A DNA stretch of 64,000 nt, taken from NCBI GenBank assembly GCA_963978545.1, contig OZ021732.1, positions 47,440,059 to 47,504,058 on the forward strand. Direction: 5' to 3'. The notes under the pieces were generated by a model. That model was not told the origin of the DNA, made no database searches, and saw only the letters and a list, made by a program, of their open reading frames with translations. Numbering within the stretch: the first letter of the stretch is position 1; each line of letters begins with the position of its first letter. The translations under genes and the position numbers were made by a program. Of this stretch, positions 53,641 through 64,000 are shown piece by piece. Origin of the DNA: Linyphia triangularis (taxonomy: Eukaryota > Arthropoda > Arachnida > Araneae > Linyphiidae).

Positions 53641-54695
53641 TGTTTTCGTCAAAGTAACGGGTAAGGTTGAAGTCATGAAAAAAATCATGTTTCTCTGCAA
53701 TTGCTAAAACACAGTTCTAACGATTTTGATAAAAACTGCTGTGCTAATGCATCTTACGATGTTCTAAATATCCTCACCTCCGAAATTCCCGTAGAAATGC
53801 GATAAAAGCGTAGAAAATTGAAAAACGAATGCCTGTAACCCAGAGTTCTCTGCCCTTGAGCATAGCCCATCATTTTTTTTTTTTTAATTTTTTTTTTTAT
53901 TTTTTTTTTTTTTTATTTTTTTTTGGCTAATGCAAAAGTTATTGAAGTGAAAGTATGAAACGGTAAAGAACACCTTTCTATATCGAATTTCAATGTAATG
54001 ACCATTATTATTGTGTAATTGGAAATGGTGTTATGTTCCACACCCTTAGTTTTTTTTTTTTTTTTTTTTTAGCAATAGTTGCAGCAACTCGAAGTACATA
54101 ACTGTGTTTACTCTGTTTTTGACGATTTATAGGTGCAAAATCACTGGTAAGAGTGGAGTATACAAATAAATGGCTGCTGCAGAAGTTTTCAAGAGTGATA
54201 TGACATTTTGATAAGATTTAGTAAAACCTGTACTATTCTCGACTAGAATGTTTACATGACTGGTAGCAATGAAGTACCTGATGATATAATTTCTACTTTT
54301 CTTAGATTGAATACCCCTTTTCTAAGCAGTAATAAAAGTAAGATAGATGATTACTAAGATTTCTGATGGTTATTACTTTTTCACAACATTTTCTATTAGT
54401 ACCGATTTCCTTAAATATGACTCTTCAACATGGAAGGATGATCTTGGTTACAAAATTAAATTCAAAAAGATTTGTAGGGAACGATGTTTCAGAAAGAGGT
54501 GTCAAACTCGTTCAATTTTCAATAACATTGTAACAAAAGATGAAACTGAGGATCAATGTCTTAAAATCATTGCTGCAGACCGAGTAAAAATACACAATAC
54601 TATTAAATCCGGTTATAGAAAAAATATTGTTCAAAATTCATTCACATGTGAATGCTTTATAAATTATATCCAAATAAAAATGTGTTTCCCTTATA
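53641..54695. other. Intergenic with T-rich tracts
   Basis: T-runs at 53872-53925 and 54051-54070. A 132-codon frame (54347-54745) has several Cys and Arg residues, but its C-terminal part runs into the fold-back MITE at 54696 and no family is recognisable. I do not call it. Confidence 0.45.
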
Positions 54696-55345
54696 GTCCG
54701 AGAGGTGATTGCAAATTTTCAGTATCTCATCGAACATCATTCTGATTTTTTTTATTATAGAATGTGGAGAAAAGTGAGTAGAGTATGAATGGTTTGCCGT
54801 GACAAAAATGGCCGAAACTTTTCAAAAATCGACTTTGAATGAGTTGAACTAAAATCCGATTGCCAAATATGTCATAATTTGCCAAAAAGTGAACAATTTT
54901 TTTTCGTCTGGTAACCCACCGCACTTTGATTTTCAATGAGAAAATTCGCAAACGATTTCTGATCTCTTGACTCAGGAAAACTTGCATCGTTTAAAAGCAA
55001 GCCAAATTGTCGACGTCAGTTACGGCATCAGTGACGCAATATTTATTGCCAACTTGACCCATTTGTGAAAGATGCAAGCTAGCCATCTCCAGACATCTGA
55101 ATCGTCAACAAACTTCGTAATTGAAAATTAAAGAGCGTTTGGTTAACAAATAAAAAAGAATGCTCATTATTCAACAATCGGATTTAGTTCAACTTATTTG
55201 AAGTCGATTTTTGACAAGTTTCGGCCATTTTTGCTACGGCAGACCACTGGATTCGTAATCTATTAGCTTTTCTCCACATTTCATAAAAAAAATAAATTGG
55301 AATGATGTTCGATGGGGTATCTAAACTTACAGTCGCCTCTTAGTC
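54696..55345. mobile_element. Long fold-back MITE, copy 2
   Basis: Homologous end to end with 36752-37366. Starts GTCCGAGAGGTGATTGCAAA, ends CAGTCGCCTCTTAGTC, flanked by TA (54694-54695 and 55346-55347). Arms pair over about 200 bases on each side, including ATCGAACATCATTC against its complement near 55310. The two copies are well diverged, so they are not a recent duplication. Confidence 0.85.
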
Positions 55346-55347
55346 TA

Positions 55348-56235
55348 TTTTAGAACTTTAGTGTGGTTAAAAAAAATCCTAACATCTTACATGTTACAGG
55401 AATTTTTCGAACTGTTGGGCAATTTGATTGAGAACGTTTTTAAACAATTGCTTTGGCTACCTTGAGGTTAAGTTTTTTTATGGAGAAAAATAAAATGAAA
55501 TAAGGAAGAATAAACCGCTTTTTTGAACAGAAAGCATTGTTATCTATGTTCTAACTTGTATGCATTTGAAGATCATCTAGCATTTGTCCGATTAATACAA
55601 AATTTTGTGCAGAATATTGTTTTGTTGATTGAGACAGGATATAACGGGGTGAGATCAACACAATTTTAACTTTCGCCCATCCTAATCCACACTTACATAT
55701 CGCCGCTGCAGTGGAACAATGACGCAACTTCAAATTTATATAAAGGGAGTGAAGGTATCTATTGTGTCAAGGGATACGTAGCGCATCGAGGATAGCAAAA
55801 AGGCGGAACTAACAGTTATTGTAACAATTTTAAGCCAGTGCGAAGTTGATAGGCGTCACTAAGTTTATTGTTAAATTAATTAATTGAGTTTTTCACGTTT
55901 CAAGAAAATTCCACTTATCGCAGCTGCTTCCTTGTTCAACCATAGCGGCGATATTATGTACACAAAACACTTTTAGCTTCCTTTACCTGGTGCAGTGTGG
56001 TAAAAGTAAACAAGAAGAAAGCAATGGAGTGTTCTGTATACAATCACTGAGTGTGTGTGTATTTTCTAAACAATGAACATTTGAAATGACTATCAAGTTT
56101 TTAACCAAAGAATATTTTTTTTTGTTTTATTTTGAAAATCAGATTTCACACACATCTGGCTCATTTTATATCAGTTTCAAAATCTATAAAATTGTGATGG
56201 ATCACGTCACTACTTTATACATTGTTTTTATTTTT
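55348..56235. other. Intergenic
   Basis: I see nothing I can name. A GTGTGTGTGTA stretch lies near 56050. Confidence 0.45.
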
Positions 56236-57039
56236 TAAAGTTTGCATTATGGTGATCGCGACAGGTACTATCGAAGGAATCGGCGCAGATTCCTCTTGCA
56301 AAATCTATCGTATTACGACTTTTCCCTTATCTTTATAACTTTTAAGGTTAAATCTATTTATGTAAAGCTGAGTGTCTGTACGTCTGAATCTTATACAAAT
56401 ATACAATTTTGTACCTTGAGGTACGAAATTTGGTACATAGCAGCTTTAGTACATCAGCGAGATTGTAGAGAGCAACTTTTAAATTCGATTAAAAGTTGCT
56501 TTTATCAAAATTTAATGACATTAAAACAAAATTCTTGGAATGACAACTATATTTTTTATTATACCAGAAAAAAAAATATTTTAACGTGTCCCCCTTATTT
56601 TTCTGATTATTTTTATGTTATATTCGTCTGTCGGATAAGCGGTTCGAATATTGTAATATTTCCTGTCAATCGGTACCATAAACAAGCTTCGTACATACAT
56701 GATTTTAATCGTGTATGTATTTTAAACATATTTTTATGCATTGTTTTGTTTTTCTAATTTTTAAATTCCTCCTGTTTATGTTTTACGTTGGCGTCAAAGA
56801 TGTATGGTACTCAGCAGGTAAGGTAATTTGATTGTATTTAATGAGTACAAATTTTTTTTAAACATTTCTGTTCGTTAATTTTTTTTTTTATAAATGTCTT
56901 CTGAACTATAGTTCTTGTAATACCTGAAAGTTTGTTTACCAACACAATTGATTTACCACTACACCTATACGTTCGTGCTGTTATAGGATGCTTTCAGTCG
57001 AATATTGGTCAATTTAATAAATCTTTTGGATAAGGTTTA

Positions 57040-57262
57040 CTGTAAGATGGGGGGGAGGGGGGGGGGGGGGGGTCGGATCAATTGGCGGAGGAAATTTGAC
57101 GATTTAGTGCTGTATGTGGCAACCCGTTGACTTGGTTCTACGGCAATCCTTGTGGGTGTTTGGATTAGAGAACACAGCACGATCTTGATTTTGGCGACAC
57201 AGTTTCTTGACGTCATTTTCAATTTTGGCGACTTTTTTGAAAAGCCATCCAACACCTTACAG
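57040..57262. mobile_element. TA-flanked MITE with G-run
   Basis: Starts CTGTAAGATGG and ends CACCTTACAG, flanked by TA on both sides. The homologous segment near 59905 lacks it, which supports an insertion. Near its left end is a run of more than 20 G residues broken by one A (57049-57072). The interior repeats TTTTGGCGAC motifs. Confidence 0.7.
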
Positions 57263-57532
57263 TAAATCTGAGGCAATCTTTTTTTCCAGGATGTATCAAT
57301 TACAAGATCAAATGTTTAGATGCTAGACCTGCATTATAGACACCAGGCTACCCAGACATATCTACCGGTGTTTTGTACATTTCTTTGAAACATAAAAACA
57401 AATAACGGTAATGTTATTTCTATGTTTAAAAGTTTTTAAATGGTACAATTTTTCTGGTTGGATTAATTTAAATTATGAATCGAACTTCACTTGATGAGAG
57501 AGAATCAAAAAAATATATAGAACCTAGTGTGG

Positions 57533-57655
57533 CGACTTCAAATAACAGATAAAGTTTTTATGCACTGAAGTACTCTTTAGCATAGAGGCAAAGCATCTGA
57601 ATGGAAAACCAAAGGTCTTACGATCGAAGCCCGTCGCCCGCAGAAAACTAACTAT
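57533..57655 (+). mobile_element. tRNA-like SINE, copy 1
   Basis: TAGCATAGAGG (near 57580) fits the pol III A-box consensus and GATCGAAGC (near 57621) fits the B-box core. The same sequence, about 85% similar by eye, recurs at 58727-58857. No duplication of flanking bases was found. Confidence 0.55.
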
Positions 57656-57805
57656 GCTTTATTGGTGACTACTGGACAAACGGATCATGCTGCCATCTAT
57701 CGTATTCTTCTGGAAGGGGAAATTTCATCGTGGCAAGCGATCAGAGACGCAGCTGATCAGACGCAGTATCTTTCCTTCATCGCTGGAAGGAGGCTGTGTG
57801 TTGAC

Positions 57806-58727
57806 CAGTGGAGTAGTGTAAAATAAAAAGGTGTGGGAACGCTGAGTCGTGTCGTTATGCAAAAGTATACTTTTTTTCTATGGGAGTAGGGGAAGGTGAA
57901 AATGACTACTAAGAATAAATAATATTATTAATATTACTTTAATAATCTCAACACAGATAATGAGCACTTCAAAAATTAAAATTAAAAAAAAAAAAAAAAA
58001 GTGTTTTTTTATTTAAATTATTTTTTAAACTATTAAGTTATATAGATTTTTTAACAATTTGCCTTACACAACCCATTTTAACAGATTGTTTGACACTTTA
58101 TAAATGGATTATAAGACATTTTCAAACATATTATTGACACAAATTTTGAAACAGATTTTGTACAACAATTTTTAAACAGATTATCTACAACACATTTTTA
58201 ACAGATTACTTACATGATTTTTTTAACAATTTCCATTCAGAAAAATTTCCATAAGTGATCGAGTTTCGATTCAGACACTCTCGAAATCTGTTTTCAAAAC
58301 GAATTTAATAATATAGCGATTGTTGCAGATGTCTATTGAGAGTTTTATGGTTTTTCTCTTTCTCGAGATGAAAATGTAGAGATTTGCTTTTGCTTGATAG
58401 ACCCTTCCTTTCCTTCCAAAATTTGCTCCCTTAATAAAATGAAATTAGCAACTAGAAGCGTGTTAGAAACTAGTATGTGCTTTGCAAATACTTGAACTTT
58501 CCTACTCAGCTCTGAAATTGTGAATTAAAAACGGGGAAAGCTTAATTCTCAGGAAATAACTTTTTCGTTTTCTTACTCAATTTTGCGTTTAGTGTCACTT
58601 AAAGACAAAAAAAAAAAAAAAAAAAAAAAAAAAATGTAAAATACAAATTTAAAAAAAACTTTATGTGAGGAAACGCCGTTCACCTTTTTAATGTCGTTCC
58701 CACGCATTCCCGCTCCACTACACCGTG
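57806..58727. mobile_element. Probable TIR element with CAGTGGAGTAGTG ends
   Basis: CAGTGGAGTAGTGT near 57806, with a following GGTGTGGGAACG, is mirrored at 58690-58728 by CGTTCCCACGC and GCTCCACTACACCGTG. The interior is AT-rich, with AACAGATT-type words repeated (58080-58210) and an A-run (58607-58634). Ends of this kind are typical of hAT elements. The target duplication is not clear. Confidence 0.55.
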
Positions 58728-58857
58728 GTGACTTCAAATAGAAGATAAGTTGTCTATGCACTGGAGTACTCTTTTGCATAGCGGCAAAGCATCTGAATGA
58801 AAAACCAAAGGTTTCACGATCGAGGCCCGTCGCCTTCAGAAAGCTGACTACGCTTTA
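58727..58857 (+). mobile_element. tRNA-like SINE, copy 2
   Basis: Homologous to 57533-57655. The A-box-like TTGCATAGCGG and B-box-like GATCGAGGC are kept with minor change. It abuts the right end of the TIR element before it. Confidence 0.55.
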
Positions 58858-60089
58858 CTAGCATATGAATGAATTGTTTCGACTCAATATGACTTTGACA
58901 TTTATAGCTTCAATCGTAGATTAGGTGAAGACTATTGAAATTCGAAGAAAACTTTCAAATCATTTTGACATTTGTTAATATTCTACCAAAGAAAAAAACA
59001 AATATAAGTGCTAAATATAGCTCATCTGTCTCTACAAAGGCTGCATCGATTGGAGAGTGACCGAGCGTGTTATTCCAATGTACGAAACCATGATGCATCT
59101 GTTCTAGTAAATTTGGAAGCTGATCGCCAATAACAATTAATCAGGAGAAATTCCAAGTCTGTGTAACATGGAACAGATAGATGTCCTTCAGTGGGTTATA
59201 TATATGTGTGTATGTGTATATATTGATGTGTGTGTGTAAAACTGGGTTATTTGCACGTCTGAACCTTATACAAATCCAGTTTTACGCCTAGAGGTACGGA
59301 ATTTGGTACATAGAAGCTTTAGTACATGGAGATTGCAGAGAAAAACATTTAAATTCGATTAAAAGTTGCTTTCATTAAAATTTACTGACATATAAAAAAA
59401 TTTCTTGGAATGGCAACGATACTTTTTTATTACATCAGAATAAAACTGTAATTTATCATAATGTCTTCCCCTTATTTTTCTATATTATAATCGTCTGTTC
59501 GATAATCATTTCGAATTTTATTGTAATATTTCAATATATTTACAGTCAATCGATACCGTAAGTAACATCTGCTCATGTGCAGTTTTAAATCATTATTTTT
59601 TATGCATCGTTTGGTTTTTCTTCGTTTTGAATTCATCCTGTTTTTGTTTTTATTTTGTGTTGTCATCAAAGATGTATTGTGCTCAGCGGATATTGACATT
59701 TTAATTTTATTAAATAAGTATTAATAACATTTAAACAAAATAAAGTCTTAAATTCCTTTGTAATTTTATTAGAAAATATTTTCTGCATTACAGTTGTCAT
59801 AAATATCTAACATCTAAAAGTTCGTATATCAACATAATTTACCACTATACGTTGGTTCCGTTATGGGATGTTTTTAATCGGATTTTGGTCAACTTAATAA
59901 ATCTATCATATATTTTTTTCCAGGATGTGCCCATTACCAGATCAAATATAAGAAGTCAATCTAATGTGAAACACCTACGTAAATCATTAGGTGTGTTGTG
60001 TGACACCGAGTTGACCAAAATTGGTACTATTACGTTATATCCATGCCATTTGACGATAATTTTTCAGTTGGCGAACAATTTGGTAGATA

Positions 60090-60540
60090 ACACTATTGTT
60101 GCGTTGGTGGGTTCGAAAGATTTGAAGCTAAAGCAAATCAAAACTTGCAGAAATTTATTCCAATATGACTCTTCACAGATTCTCTTACAGCTCCAGAACT
60201 TCTCGTTCTAGTAGACACAATACAGCTCTTTTCACAACAATAGAGTACAAAACAGCAGTTAAAAACTTGACAACATAACTGCTAAATCACCGCAAAAGAC
60301 TATGCAATACAGTTCGCTTTAGAACTACTCGGAATGTTCACTGAGACTCAGTAATTCCAGTCAACTAACTGACTCATCTAACAACTAACTCCATCACCCG
60401 CTCTCTTGAGCTTTTATAGGGGAGGCGAACATACGTGAAACTTCTAGAGGTAGATATTTGGAGAACTTTCCAGATCGTAGTCGAAAAGTCCTATACATGT
60501 ACATGGGGACCAAAAATGTCGCCAAATGGTCGCCAAGTTT
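60090..60540 (-). mobile_element. LTR-like segment (possible solo LTR)
   Basis: On the minus strand a CCTATAAAAGC promoter-like box (TATAAAAG at 60411-60418) is followed about 255 bases on by GGAATAAATT (AATAAA at 60154-60159) and then ...CAACGCAACA. That order matches U3/R/U5 of a retrotransposon LTR. I could not fix the TG...CA ends, a second LTR or a target duplication, and no gag/pol is present. It sits inside sequence that interrupts the right duplication copy. Confidence 0.35.
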
Positions 60541-60606
60541 AGCGACAAAAATTAGTTGCCAAAACCGTCGCCAACTTGGCTCTATCTCGCCAATTTGGTG
60601 AGATTG
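60477..60606. repeat. Cluster of TTGGCGA/TCGCCAA motifs
   Basis: Six or more TCGCCAA, TTGCCAA or GCGACAA words within 130 bases. The same words occur in the intronic MITEs (41926 and 42409) and in the MITE at 57040, suggesting a shared repeat origin, but no termini can be placed. Confidence 0.4.
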
Positions 60607-61129
60607 CCATTACCATAATGTTAAATGCCCTGCTCCTTGTAAAACTCGCTTCCCAGCTTTACGTCTGTAAAACTAAATATCAAGCATTAAGACATACATT
60701 GCGGGGAAGCAAACTAAAGACGAACTATTGCACTGCCTTATGCGAGATGTACATAAATTTTACTATTTACAAAATTAACACTACGAAATATTTACAAATA
60801 TACAAAAATTCGTAACACTATCGTTTCAATGCCCATTAATTTTTCTCATAATTCAGATTTTGTTTTATTTTAAAACAAAAATCAAGAATTTGGTACAATA
60901 TATTTTCACGATTATTTTTAAAATAGAGACTAGAGTCGCACTTAAGACACTAGGCATATTTTGATATTTCTATGTTTACAAAATTTTAAATGGTTAAATT
61001 TTTCTAGCAGGATTAATTTAAAATTATGAATCTAACTTCATTTAATGAGAGTGGGTCAAAATATACATAAAATCTAGCATAGCAACGGATTATTTAGACT
61101 CAATTTGACTTCATCACTGGCAGCCTCAA

Positions 61130-61851
61130 TGGACAATTCCCGCATTTTTTAAAAACGAGTGAAATTAGTTTATATTTATGAAAAATTTCTTTCTGATTCC
61201 AAATGTTTAAGGTTAGCGTGCTAGCTTCTAGACCGTGAGGTTGCGGGTTCGAGTCCCGTGTTGGCATGGGTGTTTGTAAATGTATGTTGGCATGTCTAAT
61301 GATGAATGTTTCGGCGCATTATAGCCCTCGTGTTGCTGACGGCGCCAGATAATCTGAATACAACCAACCAACCAACCAAATGTTTAAACAAAAGTTCTTT
61401 AAAAAAAAATTAGTTATTACGAAAAGAAAATGCCTCAAAACCGAGTCAAAACCAGTTTGATCAAAACACACAACAAAATTTGTGACGTCAAGGGTTCCTA
61501 CTGTTTCTATGGTTATCGTGAGGTTTCTTCCAAATAGCTGGCATTGAAATAGTTGGCGCTGGTCATATCACGCCATTGCAATATCACGTACAGGTTGGCA
61601 CGATTTGCGAGAAACGTGCAAAACTGGTTTCCGCTGCCGCATTTCAAACCAAGATGTATGGGAAATCTTGACGTCACATTCAATTCGAGAAATTCAATGA
61701 ATCGTTTTCTCGCCAACGTCTCACAGGGAAACTTTGATTGCAAATTAAAAATAAGAAAAAGTGCATTGAACAGAAAATTTTCTGTTTAGGGCCTTTCCGA
61801 AACATTTAAAATTGAATAATAATAATAAAAAACAAATTTGGGAATTGTCCA
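61130..61851. mobile_element. TIR element with ATGGACAATTCCC ends
   Basis: AATGGACAATTCC at 61128-61140 is mirrored by GGAATTGTCCATT at 61841-61853, a perfect 13-base inverted pair. The left duplication copy continues across the site without it, supporting an insertion of about 720 bases. It contains a truncated SINE (61211-61375). Confidence 0.65.
61211..61375 (+). mobile_element. tRNA-derived SINE, 5'-truncated
   Basis: Same family as 44781-44957 but starting at GGTTAGCGTGC, so the first ~20 bases and part of the A box are missing. The B box GGTTCGAGTCC is intact. CCAAATGTTTAA flanks both sides (61199-61210 and 61376-61387), so the truncation occurred at insertion. It ends in three to four CCAA repeats. 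Confidence 0.9.
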
Positions 61852-62330
61852 TTGTAGGATTTGCCGAAGATTATTGAAATTCATTGAAAACTTTCAAATC
61901 ATTTCGACATTTGCTAATATACCGCCAAAGAGAATTTGAACATCATTTTGTAATAAACATATCATATACTTGGACATTCTTTATTTTGCAATTTAGATTT
62001 CTTTGCTTTATTTTTTGCAACTATGACGACTATCAATGGTTTATGAAAACCAAGTTCACTCAAACGAGGTATAAATAGTTGAGACAGTAAAAATTTGATT
62101 TTATTAAATTATTACTAAAACAATTAAATTGTTAAAGTTAATGAATAAATAAAACAATTTAATTATTGAAATTAGTTAATGAATTTTTGTATTTAGAATT
62201 TGATCAATGATTTATTGAAAATTTCGGCTGGCATGCATTTAAAATCACAGTGTCAATTTTATGCCTTAGTACGTCCCTGACAGTCTTGTAGTTCTAGCTC
62301 TAGAAAATATCTAATATAACTAACCCATTA
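61390..62330. other. Intergenic, partly inside TIR element
   Basis: Apart from the end of the TIR element and the last piece of the right duplication copy, I see only AT-rich DNA and short chance frames, including overlapping ones near 61513-61789. Confidence 0.45.
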
Positions 62331-62334
62331 ACGT

Positions 62335-62780
62335 TAGTGCACACCTGAGGGTTTTGTGGTTAGAGCTCTGGCCATGCATGCCAAAGGTGTCGGGTTCGAA
62401 TCCTGGGATAGGTATGGATGTTCATTGTGGTTCAGAATCCACCTTAAGCTGTATAGGTCCCTGCCTGATTAGCAGTCACTGTGCAAAAAAATGGATCGTT
62501 GAGTGTACAAACCATCAACGTTAGCCCTGATAATTCATACAATTCCCCCTCAAGTCCTTTAGGCTGCCTCATTGTGGCGAGGGGGAATGGTCTTTCGTAG
62601 CTATACTAATAGGTGAAGTACGTCGGGAGAGTACTCCTGATAGGGCCACCCAAGGCGTGAAGGCTATTCCATTATACTCAGCTAAAGTCTATAGGTACAG
62701 GAGCTAAGTCGGTCATCTACCTTTTGGTGCCCCTGTCCTTGCGATTAACAGACGCTGCCCTTTTACTCTACCTATGAGAA
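62335..62780 (+). mobile_element. Long tRNA-derived SINE of a different family
   Basis: A tRNA-like head with A box TTGTGGTTAGAGC and exact B box GGTTCGAATCC (62393-62403), followed by about 370 bases of unusually GC-rich DNA for this window (CGAGGGGGAATGG, GGGCCACCCAAGGCG). The length and GC contrast suggest a SINE with a long body, or a SINE joined to another repeat. The 3' end and any duplication are not clear. Confidence 0.65.
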
Positions 62781-64000
62781 ATGACTCTTGTAAATTGTTT
62801 TTGATTTAACAACATACAATAAGTTATAGTGCTGCCATCTAGCCATCAACTCTTCTACTGAAAATCCACCCTAAGAATTCTGAAGTTCTCAAATGTGTAA
62901 CACGCGTAAAATATAAAGTTTGTAAGATAATGCATTCTTTTAAATAAAATACTACAAAAAGTCTTATCGAATATTTTCTAAAGCCTTATTAATCATAATA
63001 ATCCCTTAAAAGGATAGTTATGGTTGATAATATTTATGACCTAAATAGAAATTATCTAGTTTTTTTTTTTGACTTTTCATTATGTTATTATTCAATTTTG
63101 AAATGTTCAATTTTGTATACTATTTTTTTCAGTTGCATTAATTTGATGGGAAAAGGAAACGTTCATTTGTTAAATTTTCACATGGGTACAATTTCAACAT
63201 CAAATTTTCAGAAGTCACCAAATATATCAGCACATTTCCAAATGTGAGACTTCTAGCAGTTTTATGGGGAAAATATAATTTTTTTTAATGCTAATAAGCT
63301 AACATTAAATCATAAATTTTCTGCATTATCATATGTAAAGGATTTTATCTTTTGATCTACAGTGTGTCTGCCATCTCTTATGAACTTATGATTACAGTTC
63401 TCCATTCATATATTAATTTCGAAATATATTATTAATTATTTATTATTCTCACAATTGAAGTTTATCTTTAATTAACTTTAAAGCCCTTAAAGCCTTTTAA
63501 CCCTTAAAGAAATAAGATATGTGAATTTTTTTGTAATTTTTTCACCCCATAGTTTTTTTTTTTTACAAAATTAAAATAAGGTTGTTGAAAGGGGTTTGGG
63601 ACTCAAAATTCTAAAATCTTTATTTTAAGAATTATTTTGCTGAATTTTTTTATGCGGAAGTGTGTGATGCTTTGAAACTTAAAATACCACTTTAAATTTT
63701 TAAATTTAAAAAACATAATTCATGAAGACAAATTAAAGAAATATATATGAAAAATATTTGCGGAAAGTTTCATAGATTTATAACAAGTAGTTTTTAAGTT
63801 ATATAATTTTAAACTCAAAAAAGGGAGAAAAAGCTATCACCGAAAAAAACAGTTTCAAAGTTTCAAGATAGCATGTCTGAGATACAGCTGTCATGTAACA
63901 AAAACTTAAATATTTTAAGTTCTACTAAAGATAGAAACACAATTTTTATGCCATATTGTTTTAAAATATTTGTATTAATTTTTACAGCAATTATTATTAA
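62781..64000. other. Intergenic, AT-rich
   Basis: No gene or recognisable element. Homopolymer T-runs near 63061 and 63555, and a poorly conserved 75-codon frame at 63020-63247 that I do not call. Confidence 0.5.

Larger units (their letters stand above)
56238..59000. repeat. Old direct duplication, left copy
   Basis: Collinear, diverged matches to 59200-61935: 56340-56540 with 59240-59400 (GAATCTTATACAAAT, GGTACATAG, AAATTCGATTAAAAGTTGCT), 56940-57030 with 59820-59905, 57285-57320 with 59915-59950 (TTTTTTTCCAGGATGT), 57415-57500 with 60980-61060 (GGATTAATTTAAA, TATGAATC) and 58880-58990 with 61095-61130 plus 61855-61935. It is broken by a MITE (57040) and by SINE/TIR insertions (57533-58860) that the right copy lacks. 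Confidence 0.75.
59200..61935. repeat. Old direct duplication, right copy
   Basis: Counterpart of 56238-59000 in the same order and orientation. It is interrupted by about 980 bases of LTR-like and other sequence (59955-60930) and by a TIR element (61130-61851), neither present in the left copy. Either a segmental duplication or two adjacent insertions of one unknown repeat could explain the pair. Confidence 0.75.

Noticed and set aside
54347..54745. 132-codon Cys/Arg-containing frame
   Set aside because: The last 16 codons are inside the fold-back MITE, and no homologous family is recognised.
59852..60211. 119-codon frame
   Set aside because: It starts in the duplicated repeat and crosses the insertion boundary near 59955 into the LTR-like segment, so it is a chimera of repeats.

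Overview
This is a eukaryotic, strongly AT-rich genomic window that is mostly transposable-element DNA. The one confidently identified gene is an ER lumen protein-retaining receptor (KDEL receptor) with metazoan exon structure. The AT richness, tRNA-derived SINEs, long TE-filled introns and abundance of MITEs suggest an arthropod (my guess is a chelicerate such as a spider). That assignment is inference, not read from a marker gene.

Region 1 (1-32088) consists of copies of one very large, apparently non-autonomous DNA transposon of about 10.4 kb. Its termini read CCCAGATAGCAT...ATGCTATCTGGG, with 2-bp target duplications. Copy A (1-10045, + strand) enters from the left and abuts a reversed left-end fragment of another copy, B (10046-10565). 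After a 562-bp unique spacer, copy C (11128-32088, + strand) is interrupted at 15782/15783 by a complete copy D (15783-26167). The D junctions rebuild an uninterrupted C with an AA duplication. All copies carry the same passengers in the same places: a hAT-type element, a reversed tRNA-SINE, a TA-flanked MITE, a seven-unit internal tandem array, a 157-bp left subterminal repeat and a 51-bp right subterminal repeat. No transposase gene is visible.

Region 2 (32089-41000) is single-copy. It holds a small intronless-looking ORF (33566-33829) for a single-pass membrane/coiled-coil protein. On the minus strand it holds the apparent last exon of a membrane protein of unknown function (39490-38724). 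It also contains a long fold-back MITE and a second, nearly perfect 246-bp hairpin.

Region 3 (41013-48955) is the KDEL receptor gene in four coding exons, giving a complete 212-residue protein. A TGACGTGG element of the ATF6/XBP1 type lies just upstream of the start codon. Intron 1 (5 kb) holds two hAT-like MITEs with perfect 8-bp duplications, a third TIR element and a full-length SINE with a perfect 13-bp duplication.

Region 4 (49000-64000) has no gene I can support. It contains a second copy of the fold-back MITE, an old direct duplication of about 2.8 kb (56.24-59.0 versus 59.2-61.94 kb) whose halves have taken different insertions, an LTR-like segment, several TIR elements and several tRNA-SINEs.
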